Origin: RGEC01 sp964475595
GTDB taxonomy: Bacteria; Bacteroidota; Bacteroidia; NS11-12g; UBA955
Direction: 5' to 3'
Assembly: GCA_964475595.1 (NCBI GenBank)
Contig: CAYYXG010000003.1
Location: forward strand, 62,001 to 126,000
DNA length: 64,000 nucleotides
A program made the translations under genes and the position numbers. Numbering within the stretch: position 1 is the stretch's first letter; every line of letters begins with the position of its first letter. The notes under the pieces were generated by a model that saw only the letters and a program-made list of their open reading frames with translations, was not told where the DNA came from and ran no database searches. Of this stretch, positions 26,825 to 35,005 are shown in pieces.

Positions 26825-28777
26825 ATGAAGAAATTATACTTTTTATTAAGTTTAACTGCCGCGTCTTTCGCACTGAAAGCACAGGGCGTTAAAATTCCTT
26901 TGAATGCGGACTTTGCTGTCCCGATGAAAAAAGGAACAAGCAAGGTTTATCAAGACCATCCTGGCAATGGCGGAAACTCAGCGGGTGCTAAAATTAACTC
27001 GCGCGGTGTTTCTTACACCAATTTTATCAAAATCGGTACGTCCTACTACGACCTGCAAAGCAATTATGCAATGCCTCACAGACTTCTGGTACATCCTAAC
27101 GGGTCTGTTTCAGCTACGTGGACTACCAGTGCCAATGACTTTGCAGGTTTCCCTTTGAGGGGTTCAGGTTACAACTACCGCAATGTTGACATGGCAAATA
27201 AATGGTTAACCCCTGACAGCAATCGGGTAGAACCCAATGATCGTACAGGTTGGCCCAACATTGGCATTTTACGTGATGGTAGTGAGTTTGTCATCGGTCA
27301 CGAGGCAAACCAAGGAGGTTTCATTATGACCAAAAACAATGGTTCCGGTACCAGACCTTCGGTAAGTACCAAAATTCTTTCTGAACCCCCATACAAGCCC
27401 ATCTGGGCCCGCACTGCCAATAGCGGTGATACCATTCACCTGGTTTGCAGTTATGCCGATTCTGCACAACCTAATGAGAAACGCGCTCCCCTTCGCAAAG
27501 GAATTTTTGCTCCCATGGTATATAGCCGCAGTGTGGATGCCGGTGTTACCTGGGATATTGTACACCAGATGCTGCCCGATTATGACAGTACGTTAACCAA
27601 TAATGGCGGATCAGATCAATATGCCATAGACGTAATGGACTCTGTAGTTGCCATTGTAAACGCAGACAGATTTCAGGGCGTCGTGCTTTGGAAATCAACT
27701 GATGCCGGAACTACCTTCAAACGTACTATTGTAGATACTTTCCCCTATGCTCCTTATGTAACTTCCGAACCCATGTTGGATACAGTCATTACCAATGATG
27801 GCACTTGCGATGTAATCATTGATAAAAACGGCAAGGTTCATGTTTTTTGGGGAATTGGCAGGTTGGGTGACAATGATACTACCGATGAGTCCATCCTAGA
27901 CTTTTTTGCGGAGCAAGGGATTGGATATTGGAATGAAAATATTGGTGTCGGAAAATCCATTGTAGACCCGCTTGCGTTTGATAGAGACGGAGATAATGAA
28001 ATCCGCTTGCATGCGGCTACTTTTTACCGGTTAGATCAAAATGGCAATTTTCCCACTCTATCTAATGGAGCAACCCTGCAACATTGTGCCAGACTTACCA
28101 CTACCAACCCTATGCGTCAACCCAACGTGGCCATGGATGACAGTGGCTATCTATACTGCGTATTCTCTGTGCCTATTGAAGGGGATATCTATGACCTAGG
28201 AGCCAACTATCGCGATATTGCTGTTGTTAGCAGTAAAGATGGTGGCCTTACCTGGAGCACTCCTCAGGATCTTACTCAAGTTCTAACCCGTGAAGAAGAT
28301 TTTCCTTCCGTAGCCCGCAGGGCCAATGGATTCCTGCACCTCATGTGGCAGCAGGATGCGATACCCGGTAATAACTTGAGCAATAATAATGATGTTGCAC
28401 TAAATCACCCGGCTGTTCTCAACGATATCATGTATCAGGCCATACCTGTTAAGGATATTTTAGAGAATAAAATTGGCATGATATGGGGTGTGAATGTAGA
28501 CAAACCCAACACAGGCGAAGTGATGCTGGTGAACCAGAATTATCCGAATCCATTTACCGGTATTTCCAATGTGATGGTGTGGATGTCAGCCCCAGGCGAT
28601 ATCAAGCTGGAGGTTCATAACATTGCAGGTATGTTGGTTCACAGCCATACCTTCTCCGGATTGAATCGCGGCAATCATGTGCTTCCAATCGATGCTTCGC
28701 GTCTTTCTGCCGGCGTATACACCTACAGTCTAATCAGCGGTGGCAGTAAGGTTTCACGCACCATGATGGTACATTAA
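26825..28777 (+). CDS. T9SS-secreted protein with sialidase/BNR-like beta-propeller repeats
   Basis: A 650-residue exported protein. A signal peptide ends at about LKAQG (residue 20). The central region contains Asp-box repeats SVDAGVTW (about residue 236), STDAGTTF (about 290) and SKDGGLTW (about 470), as in sialidase-type beta-propellers, but catalytic residues of a true sialidase were not recognised. Residues from about 568 form a type A T9SS sorting domain (NYPNPFTGISNV..LEVHNIAGMLV..DASRLSAGVYTYSL). It is a single-gene unit with its own promoter-like element and a strong terminator. Confidence 0.88.
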   Translation: MKKLYFLLSLTAASFALKAQGVKIPLNADFAVPMKKGTSKVYQDHPGNGGNSAGAKINSRGVSYTNFIKIGTSYYDLQSNYAMPHRLLVHPNGSVSATWTTSANDFAGFPLRGSGYNYRNVDMANKWLTPDSNRVEPNDRTGWPNIGILRDGSEFVIGHEANQGGFIMTKNNGSGTRPSVSTKILSEPPYKPIWARTANSGDTIHLVCSYADSAQPNEKRAPLRKGIFAPMVYSRSVDAGVTWDIVHQMLPDYDSTLTNNGGSDQYAIDVMDSVVAIVNADRFQGVVLWKSTDAGTTFKRTIVDTFPYAPYVTSEPMLDTVITNDGTCDVIIDKNGKVHVFWGIGRLGDNDTTDESILDFFAEQGIGYWNENIGVGKSIVDPLAFDRDGDNEIRLHAATFYRLDQNGNFPTLSNGATLQHCARLTTTNPMRQPNVAMDDSGYLYCVFSVPIEGDIYDLGANYRDIAVVSSKDGGLTWSTPQDLTQVLTREEDFPSVARRANGFLHLMWQQDAIPGNNLSNNNDVALNHPAVLNDIMYQAIPVKDILENKIGMIWGVNVDKPNTGEVMLVNQNYPNPFTGISNVMVWMSAPGDIKLEVHNIAGMLVHSHTFSGLNRGNHVLPIDASRLSAGVYTYSLISGGSKVSRTMMVH

Positions 28778-28794
28778 TTCCTGAAAATAATTTT

Positions 28795-28824
28795 AAAAAG
28801 GGCCTTCATGAGAAGGCCTTTTTT
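28795..28824 (+). terminator. Intrinsic terminator after the beta-propeller gene
   Basis: GGCCTTC (28801-28807) pairs with GAAGGCC (28812-28818) around an ATGA loop, preceded by A5 and followed by T6. It lies 18 nt after the stop codon at 28777. Confidence 0.92.
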
Positions 28825-28830
28825 ATTTCC

Positions 28831-28838
28831 TATTTTTG
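28831..28838 (+). promoter_or_regulatory. TAnnTTTG box immediately before the small membrane protein gene
   Basis: TATTTTTG lies 4 nt before the ATG at 28843 and just behind the preceding terminator, where a promoter is required. Leaderless transcription would follow. The -33 region falls in the terminator stem and shows no TTG. Confidence 0.45.
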
Positions 28839-28842
28839 TATC

Positions 28843-29055
28843 ATGTTCAAAACCGGACACTTTTATCACTTTTTAACAGCCGCAGTATTTATCTGTATGG
28901 GTATATATTTCTGGTTTCTTAATCCTGAAGCACTGACATTAAAGGGAATTAACCCCATGTGGTTTGGAGGAGTTTTGCTGATTTGGGGTGTTTTTCGCGG
29001 AATTAATGGTTTTCTGATGCTGCGTAAAAAAAGAAATAATCAGCATGACCAATAA
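28843..29055 (+). CDS. Small two-span membrane protein, conserved hypothetical
   Basis: A 70-residue protein with two hydrophobic segments (about residues 9-26 and 41-60) and a basic C-terminal tail RKKRNNQHD. I do not recognise a named family. It overlaps the PstS-like lipoprotein gene by 11 nt, so the two are translationally coupled; a TPR protein follows. A similar small protein is often found before the PstS-like and TPR genes in Bacteroidetes, close to exbB/exbD/tonB genes, which are not present here. Confidence 0.75.
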   Translation: MFKTGHFYHFLTAAVFICMGIYFWFLNPEALTLKGINPMWFGGVLLIWGVFRGINGFLMLRKKRNNQHDQ

Positions 29056-29941
29056 GTGGATTGTGCTATTAGGCCTATGTTTGTCGGCTTGCACCAATTT
29101 TGATTATCAGAGCGAAGGCAAGGATGTGCCTACCGCCGGGAAGATTACCATCTGGGCAGATTTTGGTGATTCCCTGATGTTAACGCAAATGACTGAAGTT
29201 TTCGTTTCCAAGTATCCTAAGGCATTTTTGCAGTTTAAATTCACCTCTGAAACCGAGATTTTAAAAGCGGTAAACTCCGGAATTTGTAGGGTTTGCATAT
29301 TGCACCGAGATTTGAACGCTCAGGAAAAAGAAGCCCTGGAAAATCGCAGTTTTAAGGTGCGTAGTGCAAAATTTGCCAGATCATCCATTGCTTTGGTGAC
29401 CCATAAAAATTCATCCATGGATGTAATCACCGAAACAGAATTAAAACAGAGTTTGAGCGGGAATGCTGCCAACAACAATTTAAAATGGGTATTTGACAGA
29501 TTGGGGGGAAACAACTACATGTATTTTTATCGGCGTTTTAAACTTGCTAATCAGACTGCAGGGTCGGTTGTTTCAATGCCTAATCCCTACGGCGTATTGG
29601 ATTGGGTAATCGCCCACCCGGGCTCCATTGGCTTTGTCGGTATCAATGTCCTTGCAGATAAGTCTGATACTTTGGCCAGGCACTATCAGCGAAAAGTGAA
29701 AATTTTGAGGGTGCTAACAGACACAACCGAAGCATCCTACCCGTTTCAGTCTCAAATTTTTACGCGACAATACCCCTATACCCAAGATGTGTTTATTCAT
29801 GATTTACAGGGATATTCCGGCTTGGGAAGTGGTTTAGCGGCTTGGTTATGTTCTCAACCCGGGCAAATTATGGTAAAGAAAAGTGGACTATTACCCTGCT
29901 TTGACGCAGGAAGAACGGTAGAAGTGAATACCCAAGAATAA
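29045..29941 (+). CDS. PstS-like phosphate substrate-binding lipoprotein
   Basis: A 298-residue protein with a lipoprotein signal peptide (LLGLCLSACTNF, Cys18). The body has the type II periplasmic binding-protein fold of PstS: GKITIWADFGDSLMLTQMTEVF at the start, a hinge region IALVTHKNSSMDVITETELKQ and IAHPGSIGFVG. Usual phosphate-binding residues cannot be confirmed by eye. In Bacteroidetes such proteins are often linked to the Ton energy system rather than to a Pst ABC importer, and no pstCAB is present. It overlaps the preceding gene by 11 nt. Confidence 0.82.
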   Translation: MTNKWIVLLGLCLSACTNFDYQSEGKDVPTAGKITIWADFGDSLMLTQMTEVFVSKYPKAFLQFKFTSETEILKAVNSGICRVCILHRDLNAQEKEALENRSFKVRSAKFARSSIALVTHKNSSMDVITETELKQSLSGNAANNNLKWVFDRLGGNNYMYFYRRFKLANQTAGSVVSMPNPYGVLDWVIAHPGSIGFVGINVLADKSDTLARHYQRKVKILRVLTDTTEASYPFQSQIFTRQYPYTQDVFIHDLQGYSGLGSGLAAWLCSQPGQIMVKKSGLLPCFDAGRTVEVNTQE

Positions 29942-29999
29942 ATTTGGATTAATTTTTGATTGTTTCTTCTTAAAGCGTTCAACTTATATTTTTTTTGCA

Positions 30000-31682
30000 A
30001 TGAAAATGAAAACACTGTTATTCACACTGGCCACTACGGGAGTATACCTGCTGCAGGCCCAAACCATTGATCAGGGAAGAAGGCAAACCCGAAATGAGCA
30101 ATATGAAGATGCCGCCAAAACCTTTGAAAGCATTATTGCCAAAAAACCCAAAGTAGGTGAGCCTTATTACTGGGCTGGTATCAATATGCTGGAATCCGGT
30201 GATACCGCGGCAGCTAAAGGAATGTTTGAAAAAGGCCTGTTAATGATGCCAAAGTACACCGTCAACTACATTGGCCTTGGCCATCTGGCCCTAAGGTCAG
30301 GTAATTTGGCAGAAGCTGAAAATCAATTTGCATTGGCCAGAAAAACCGGTAAAAAGTTATTGCCCCTGATAAACAGAGAAATCGGCAGGGCTTATTTGAT
30401 GGTGCAATATGGCACGGCTTCTAACCTGAAACAAAACGCGGATAAAGCTGCTGCCAGTCTTAAATTGGCGTCTGAATCTGATTATGAAGCCCAGTTGCTG
30501 CTAGGCGACGCGTATCTAATCATTCACAAAGGGGATGCATCATTGTCTATTGAACAATATACAGTTTCCGGCTACATGAATGAATCGGATCCTCGCTCAA
30601 AATTAAGGCAAGGAATGGTCTATCAGAGAGTGGGTAATTATGATGTAGCACTCAATCAGGTGAATGAGGCGCTTCGCATTGATAAGGATTTTGCCCCGGC
30701 GTACAGACAGAAAGCCGATATTTTTAACCTGATGAAAAAACGGGATAGTACGGTGTTGTATTATCAGGAATACCTCAAGCGGAACAATAATATTTCTGCC
30801 CGTAAAATGTATGCACAGGCATTATTCCTGGCAGGTGATTATGATGAGGCCATTACTGAGGCCAAAAGTATTCTGGACATACAGACAAAATCTGGCGCTA
30901 AATTGTTTACCAATTTGTATGGTGTAATTGCCTATGCCTATGCGCAAAAGAACGATACATCGAGAGCCATTAACCAAACAGGTCTCGATTATTTCGAAGT
31001 GTACGAAAGTAAACACGTCAAGGGTTTAAACAGGCCCCTGTCTGTTCAGGAGAAATTTATTAAGGCCAATCTTCTGGGTCGATTAGGTCAGGAAGAAGTG
31101 GCCTATGACTTGCACCTTAGCGTTGTTAGCGATACTGCGAATTGTCCTGCTATATGGTATCAGCAGCTGCAGGATTTTTATACTGGCAGAAGGCAGTGGA
31201 GTAGGGCTGTTACCATCATTGAATGGAAACAGGCAAAAAATAACGGGCTGGAAAATAAAGATTTATTTTATTTGGGAAATGCACAGCTGAATACCGGTCA
31301 GTATGACAATGCAATCAGTTCTTATACTCGCCTTATAAATAATGATTCCACCGCTGTACAGGGTTACTATAAAATTGCCCAGTCCTATGATCAGATGGAC
31401 CCCACAGATTCTACCGGTAAAGCCACTTCGGCCTATCTGGTATGGATGGATAAGCTAAATGCTGAACAGAAGGAGAAATACAAGCAGACCATGCTGGTGG
31501 CATACAATAGAATGCAAACCATTGCCAGAGGCAACAAGCAATGGGAAAAATGCTCTGAGTTTCTCGGAAAAATGATTGAATTGGCTCCTGAAGATGAAAA
31601 TATTAAGAAGGACAAAGAGGGGGTAGACAATTATATTAAAAAACTGGCCGCCCGCAAGCAAAAGCCAGCAACCAAGCCATAA
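30000..31682 (+). CDS. Exported tetratricopeptide-repeat protein
   Basis: A 560-residue protein with a signal peptide ending at about LLQAQ (residue 21). The remainder is made of TPR-type helical repeats, clearest at 24-60 (QTRNEQYEDAAKTFESIIAKKP), 95-115, 210-245 (YQRVGNYDVALNQVNEALRIDKDFAPAYR in part) and 425-455 (GNAQLNTGQYDNAISSYTRLIN). TPRs mediate protein-protein contacts; partners are unknown. It follows the PstS-like gene by 58 nt and ends at a strong terminator, closing a three-gene unit. Confidence 0.88.
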   Translation: MKMKTLLFTLATTGVYLLQAQTIDQGRRQTRNEQYEDAAKTFESIIAKKPKVGEPYYWAGINMLESGDTAAAKGMFEKGLLMMPKYTVNYIGLGHLALRSGNLAEAENQFALARKTGKKLLPLINREIGRAYLMVQYGTASNLKQNADKAAASLKLASESDYEAQLLLGDAYLIIHKGDASLSIEQYTVSGYMNESDPRSKLRQGMVYQRVGNYDVALNQVNEALRIDKDFAPAYRQKADIFNLMKKRDSTVLYYQEYLKRNNNISARKMYAQALFLAGDYDEAITEAKSILDIQTKSGAKLFTNLYGVIAYAYAQKNDTSRAINQTGLDYFEVYESKHVKGLNRPLSVQEKFIKANLLGRLGQEEVAYDLHLSVVSDTANCPAIWYQQLQDFYTGRRQWSRAVTIIEWKQAKNNGLENKDLFYLGNAQLNTGQYDNAISSYTRLINNDSTAVQGYYKIAQSYDQMDPTDSTGKATSAYLVWMDKLNAEQKEKYKQTMLVAYNRMQTIARGNKQWEKCSEFLGKMIELAPEDENIKKDKEGVDNYIKKLAARKQKPATKP

Positions 31683-31705
31683 TTCATAAATTAGCCATAT
31701 TTTTG

Positions 31706-31733
31706 AGGCCTGCCTAAAATGGCAGGCCTTTTT
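31706..31733 (+). terminator. Intrinsic terminator after the TPR gene
   Basis: A 9-bp perfect stem AGGCCTGCC / GGCAGGCCT (31706-31714 and 31721-31729) with a 6-nt loop, followed by T-rich sequence. It starts 24 nt after the stop codon. Confidence 0.93.
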
Positions 31734-31751
31734 CATTAAATTTGATCATAG

Positions 31752-33371
31752 TTGAATAAACGCTGGCTACCGATATTATTATGTATGTTTTTGGTGCTTT
31801 GTACCAAAGTAAATGCTCAGTTTGTATCGGTATTGATTCAGGTTAACCCTGTTAAAATTGAAGAAATACGCACATTGTCACACCCAAGATGCAATTGGGC
31901 GACAATAGATGAGTCTTTTGGTTTATATCATTGCAGGATGCCTGAGGAAGCATTCACACCTGCATTGATTCGTCAGCTTAATGCAATGGAAGGGGTTCTG
32001 GCCGTTCAAAAATGCAGGAGTATTTCCAGGAGAATGCAACCCAATGATCCTTTATTTGGCCAACAGAAATATTTAACGACCATACGTGCCCCTTGGTTTT
32101 GGGATAGAAATACAGGTGGCGTAAACAGGAGAGGGGATACCCTGGTGGTGGGCATGATTGACGATGGTATGGATACCGCACATCCCGACTTACTCCCCAA
32201 TATGTGGTTTAATCGACATGAAATTCCCTGGAATGGACTGGATGATGATGGCAATGGATACACCGATGATTACCGAGGTTGGAATGGCGGAGATTCCAAT
32301 AACAGAACTTTCACCACCCAGAGTGTTTATGCGCATGGAACCGAAGTAGCCGGAATCATAGGCGCGGCCGGTAACAATAACAAAGGAGTTTGCGGTATTA
32401 ACTGGCAAACAAAGCTTTTGCCGCTGTTATGTTATCCCGTTAATGGTGTAAATGGAGATTTGGGCGTAATACGAAGTATGTTGTATGCACTGCGAATGAA
32501 GAAGTTATATATGTCAACAGGAGGCCAAAAAGGGGCTTTGATTATGGCGGTAAATACTTCTGTTGGTATAGATGCTGCTTTTCCTGCGGAGCAACCCATT
32601 TGGTGCAGTCTGTATGATTCTCTCGGACATGCCGGCATCTTGAGCAGCATTGCCACCACCAATACCAACGTGGATATAGGAACGGTGGGGGATATACCCA
32701 GTTTGTGCCCAAGTTTGTTCACCATTGTGGTCAATAATACAGATGCCAACGATAACCGAATAAATTCAGGATACAGCGATGTGCATGTGGATATGGCGGC
32801 GCCCGGACAAGATGTTTATACCACCCAGTTAAATTCCTTTGCAGGGCCAAATGGTCCGTATAATAAGGTAAATGGCACTTCCTTTTCCGCGCCTCAGGTA
32901 AGTGCCGTTGCAACACTGCTGTGCTCAGAAGTGTGCGATTCTTTTTGGACCGTACATAAAAACTTCCCAGATTCTGCTGCCCGTTTGCTGAGGTCATGGA
33001 TTTTACGAAGTGTTGATGTGCTTCCCTCCCTAAATGGTAAATGCGCCACTTCGGGGCGGCTCAATATAGAAAAAGCCCGGGCTGAAATGAATGCATGGTG
33101 CATTGCTGTTAATCAGAATCTGAAAATAGCTACTAGGGTATTTCCCAATCCTGCCATGCCCGGTCAGGTAATTGTTTGGAATGGACTGTTGCCCGGAGTT
33201 ACATCCTTGTCGCTTCACAGCATGGATGGTAGGCAGGTGGCCACCGCAAAAGCAATTGAATCTAACAAAATTCAGCTACCGGATTTATCGGCAGGAATGT
33301 ATTGGCTGCAGGGAAAAACTGAAAATACGGTTGTCCGTACCCGAATTTTTATTGCAGAAACCCCTAAGTAA
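31752..33371 (+). CDS. Subtilisin-like serine peptidase (S8) with T9SS sorting domain
   Basis: A 539-residue secreted protease. Signal peptide ends near TKVNAQ; a short propeptide-like part follows. The catalytic triad is complete: Asp137 in GMIDDGMDTAHPD, His195 in AHGTEVAG and Ser377 in GTSFSAPQVSA. A type A T9SS sorting domain occupies about residues 460-539 (FPNPAMPGQVIVW..LSLHSMDGRQV..LPDLSAGMYWLQ). The frame starts at TTG 31752; TAAATTTG lies 7 nt before it. An ATG at 31782 is an alternative but would leave a very short signal peptide. The 3' end overlaps paaD by 8 nt. Confidence 0.92.
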   Translation: MNKRWLPILLCMFLVLCTKVNAQFVSVLIQVNPVKIEEIRTLSHPRCNWATIDESFGLYHCRMPEEAFTPALIRQLNAMEGVLAVQKCRSISRRMQPNDPLFGQQKYLTTIRAPWFWDRNTGGVNRRGDTLVVGMIDDGMDTAHPDLLPNMWFNRHEIPWNGLDDDGNGYTDDYRGWNGGDSNNRTFTTQSVYAHGTEVAGIIGAAGNNNKGVCGINWQTKLLPLLCYPVNGVNGDLGVIRSMLYALRMKKLYMSTGGQKGALIMAVNTSVGIDAAFPAEQPIWCSLYDSLGHAGILSSIATTNTNVDIGTVGDIPSLCPSLFTIVVNNTDANDNRINSGYSDVHVDMAAPGQDVYTTQLNSFAGPNGPYNKVNGTSFSAPQVSAVATLLCSEVCDSFWTVHKNFPDSAARLLRSWILRSVDVLPSLNGKCATSGRLNIEKARAEMNAWCIAVNQNLKIATRVFPNPAMPGQVIVWNGLLPGVTSLSLHSMDGRQVATAKAIESNKIQLPDLSAGMYWLQGKTENTVVRTRIFIAETPK

Positions 33372-33849
33372 CCGGTTTGAACGCCTCAAATGCATTATGG
33401 CAGTTTTTGCAGTAATGCATGCTGCGACACAATGTGGGCCCAAACGGCGTTTGAAGGGTCGTATTTCTACTATCGCAGAGTGGGCAGGGAATATCGCTCA
33501 ACACATCCAATTCGATGTATCCTGCGTGTTTTGGTGGCGGCGCAAGTCCATGTTTTTTAAGGGCAATTAATCCCTTTTCCGAGATCATGTTGGTGTTCCA
33601 TGCAACTTCAAAACTGCTGCTTACTTTTGCTGATTTGTAGCCCGCCTCGATCAACTTATCGTGAACCATTTGCTCCATAAAACGCAAAGCGGGGCAGCCC
33701 GAAAAAGTGGGGGTGAGTTTTACATGGGGATTTTCATCTTCCCATTCCACAGCGGTTACAATACCCAAGTCTACCAGCGATATGGTTGGAATCTCCGGAT
33801 CCATCACGGTTTCCAGAATTGCATATATATCGGCTGTGCGTTTGTCCAT
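33364..33849 (-). CDS. paaD: Phenylacetyl-CoA epoxidase subunit PaaD
   Basis: A 161-residue protein with the DUF59/MIP18-type N-terminal domain (MDPEIPTISLVDLGIV) and a C-terminal zinc-like module CPLC..CRSMHYCKNC ending FEAFKP, the PaaD signature. PaaD probably helps to insert or maintain the di-iron or Fe-S centres of the phenylacetyl-CoA epoxidase. I choose the ATG at 33849; 10 upstream codons belong to the paaC overlap. It is the last gene of the operon and its stop overlaps the convergent protease gene. Confidence 0.93.
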   Translation of the reverse strand: MDKRTADIYAILETVMDPEIPTISLVDLGIVTAVEWEDENPHVKLTPTFSGCPALRFMEQMVHDKLIEAGYKSAKVSSSFEVAWNTNMISEKGLIALKKHGLAPPPKHAGYIELDVLSDIPCPLCDSRNTTLQTPFGPTLCRSMHYCKNCHNAFEAFKPVT

Positions 33850-33856
33850 GAATTTT

Positions 33857-34627
33857 TTACCAGTCAGCGCCCGGGTCAATCTGAAATACCTCGCTCATTT
33901 CATTCAGCAAGGGCTGTAGGTGTTCGGTATGAAATCCTTTTCTGCCACCCAAAGCCGGACTTACCTGATCAGCATCGGGTAATGTATATCCGTATTTATG
34001 CAGTTCGGAGCTTACTTTTTCCAGCCATTGGGTTTTCAACGCCGCTTCACCCATAAAAATACCCGCTTCTTTCAGTTCGGCCTCATAATCTCCTTCCTCA
34101 AAAATACCCAAAGCTAGCGGAAATGCTTCATTGATAGCAGATTGCATGCGGGCTTTGCTTTCTTCCGTACCTTGGCTAAGTTGTTTCATCCATACATCAG
34201 CATGCATGGTGTGGTATTTAATTTCGCCTCTGAATTTTCTGGCAACCATAGACAACCCTTCAAAAGCCGAGTTTTCAAGCATGCCAAATCTGAGGGCATC
34301 GGCGTGATCATAGAAAAAATGACGAGCCAGACTGAAATCATATTCTCCGATGGGCATTTCTACCAGTTGGCAATTGTGAAATTGTTTGTCGTTTCGGGTA
34401 AAAGCAACTATGTCAGGCACATTTTCACCCAGTTCATGCAATAATTCATACAATGCCAAACTTTGTCCCAGTTTGTCTTGTGCCATGCTGCTGAAGGCAA
34501 TATCTTCCTCCAATACCGGTCCAAGACCTGTCCATTCGCTGTTTCTGTGGCCAAGAATCAATAAATCATCAGCCATTTTATACAGGAGCTCTTTTAACCC
34601 CTCAACGTGTCTTTCTGTTAATTCCAT
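33857..34627 (-). CDS. paaC: Phenylacetyl-CoA epoxidase subunit PaaC
   Basis: A 256-residue ferritin-like structural subunit that pairs with PaaA in the PaaABCE epoxidase, which converts phenylacetyl-CoA to the ring-1,2-epoxide. Typical sequences: DDLLILGHRNSEWTGLGPVLEEDIAFSSMAQ-type region near the N-terminus, ARHFFYDHADALR and GEIKYHTMHADVWMKQL. The gap to paaB is 3 nt and to paaD 7 nt. Confidence 0.95.
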   Translation of the reverse strand: MELTERHVEGLKELLYKMADDLLILGHRNSEWTGLGPVLEEDIAFSSMAQDKLGQSLALYELLHELGENVPDIVAFTRNDKQFHNCQLVEMPIGEYDFSLARHFFYDHADALRFGMLENSAFEGLSMVARKFRGEIKYHTMHADVWMKQLSQGTEESKARMQSAINEAFPLALGIFEEGDYEAELKEAGIFMGEAALKTQWLEKVSSELHKYGYTLPDADQVSPALGGRKGFHTEHLQPLLNEMSEVFQIDPGADW

Positions 34628-34630
34628 TTT

Positions 34631-35005
34631 TTAACTGTTTTGTTTGGCTTTAAAAGCCTGAATTCTGTCCATTACCTTATAAACTTCAGGTTCACGGTAC
34701 TTTTTTTCAGGTGTAGTAGCGAAAATATCTTCGTCTTCATATTCAGTGGCAAATACTTCTGATGTTTTTACCACCCAAAGGTTGACGCATTGTCCGCGGC
34801 GGGCATATTGCTCTTTGGCAAACAGCACAGCCAGCTCAGCATCCGGCGCATGGAGACTGCCTACGTGCACGTGGTGCGTTCCGCGTTTTTTTTGCTGAAA
34901 CACCTCGTAGGTATGCCATTGGTCCATCGGCTGCTGTATGCCGTCCTTCGACTCGTCGTCTATGCCTGCGCGGGTTATCCGTGGGTCTAATGATTTGATG
35001 ATCAT
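34631..35005 (-). CDS. paaB: Phenylacetyl-CoA epoxidase subunit PaaB
   Basis: A 124-residue subunit bridging PaaA-PaaC dimers. The core WHTYEVFQQKKRGTHHVHVGSLHAPDAELA is the PaaB hallmark. The start codon ATG at 35005 overlaps the TGA of the preceding T9SS gene (ATGA), so paaB translation is coupled to that unrelated gene instead of to paaA. Confidence 0.95.
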   Translation of the reverse strand: MIIKSLDPRITRAGIDDESKDGIQQPMDQWHTYEVFQQKKRGTHHVHVGSLHAPDAELAVLFAKEQYARRGQCVNLWVVKTSEVFATEYEDEDIFATTPEKKYREPEVYKVMDRIQAFKAKQNS

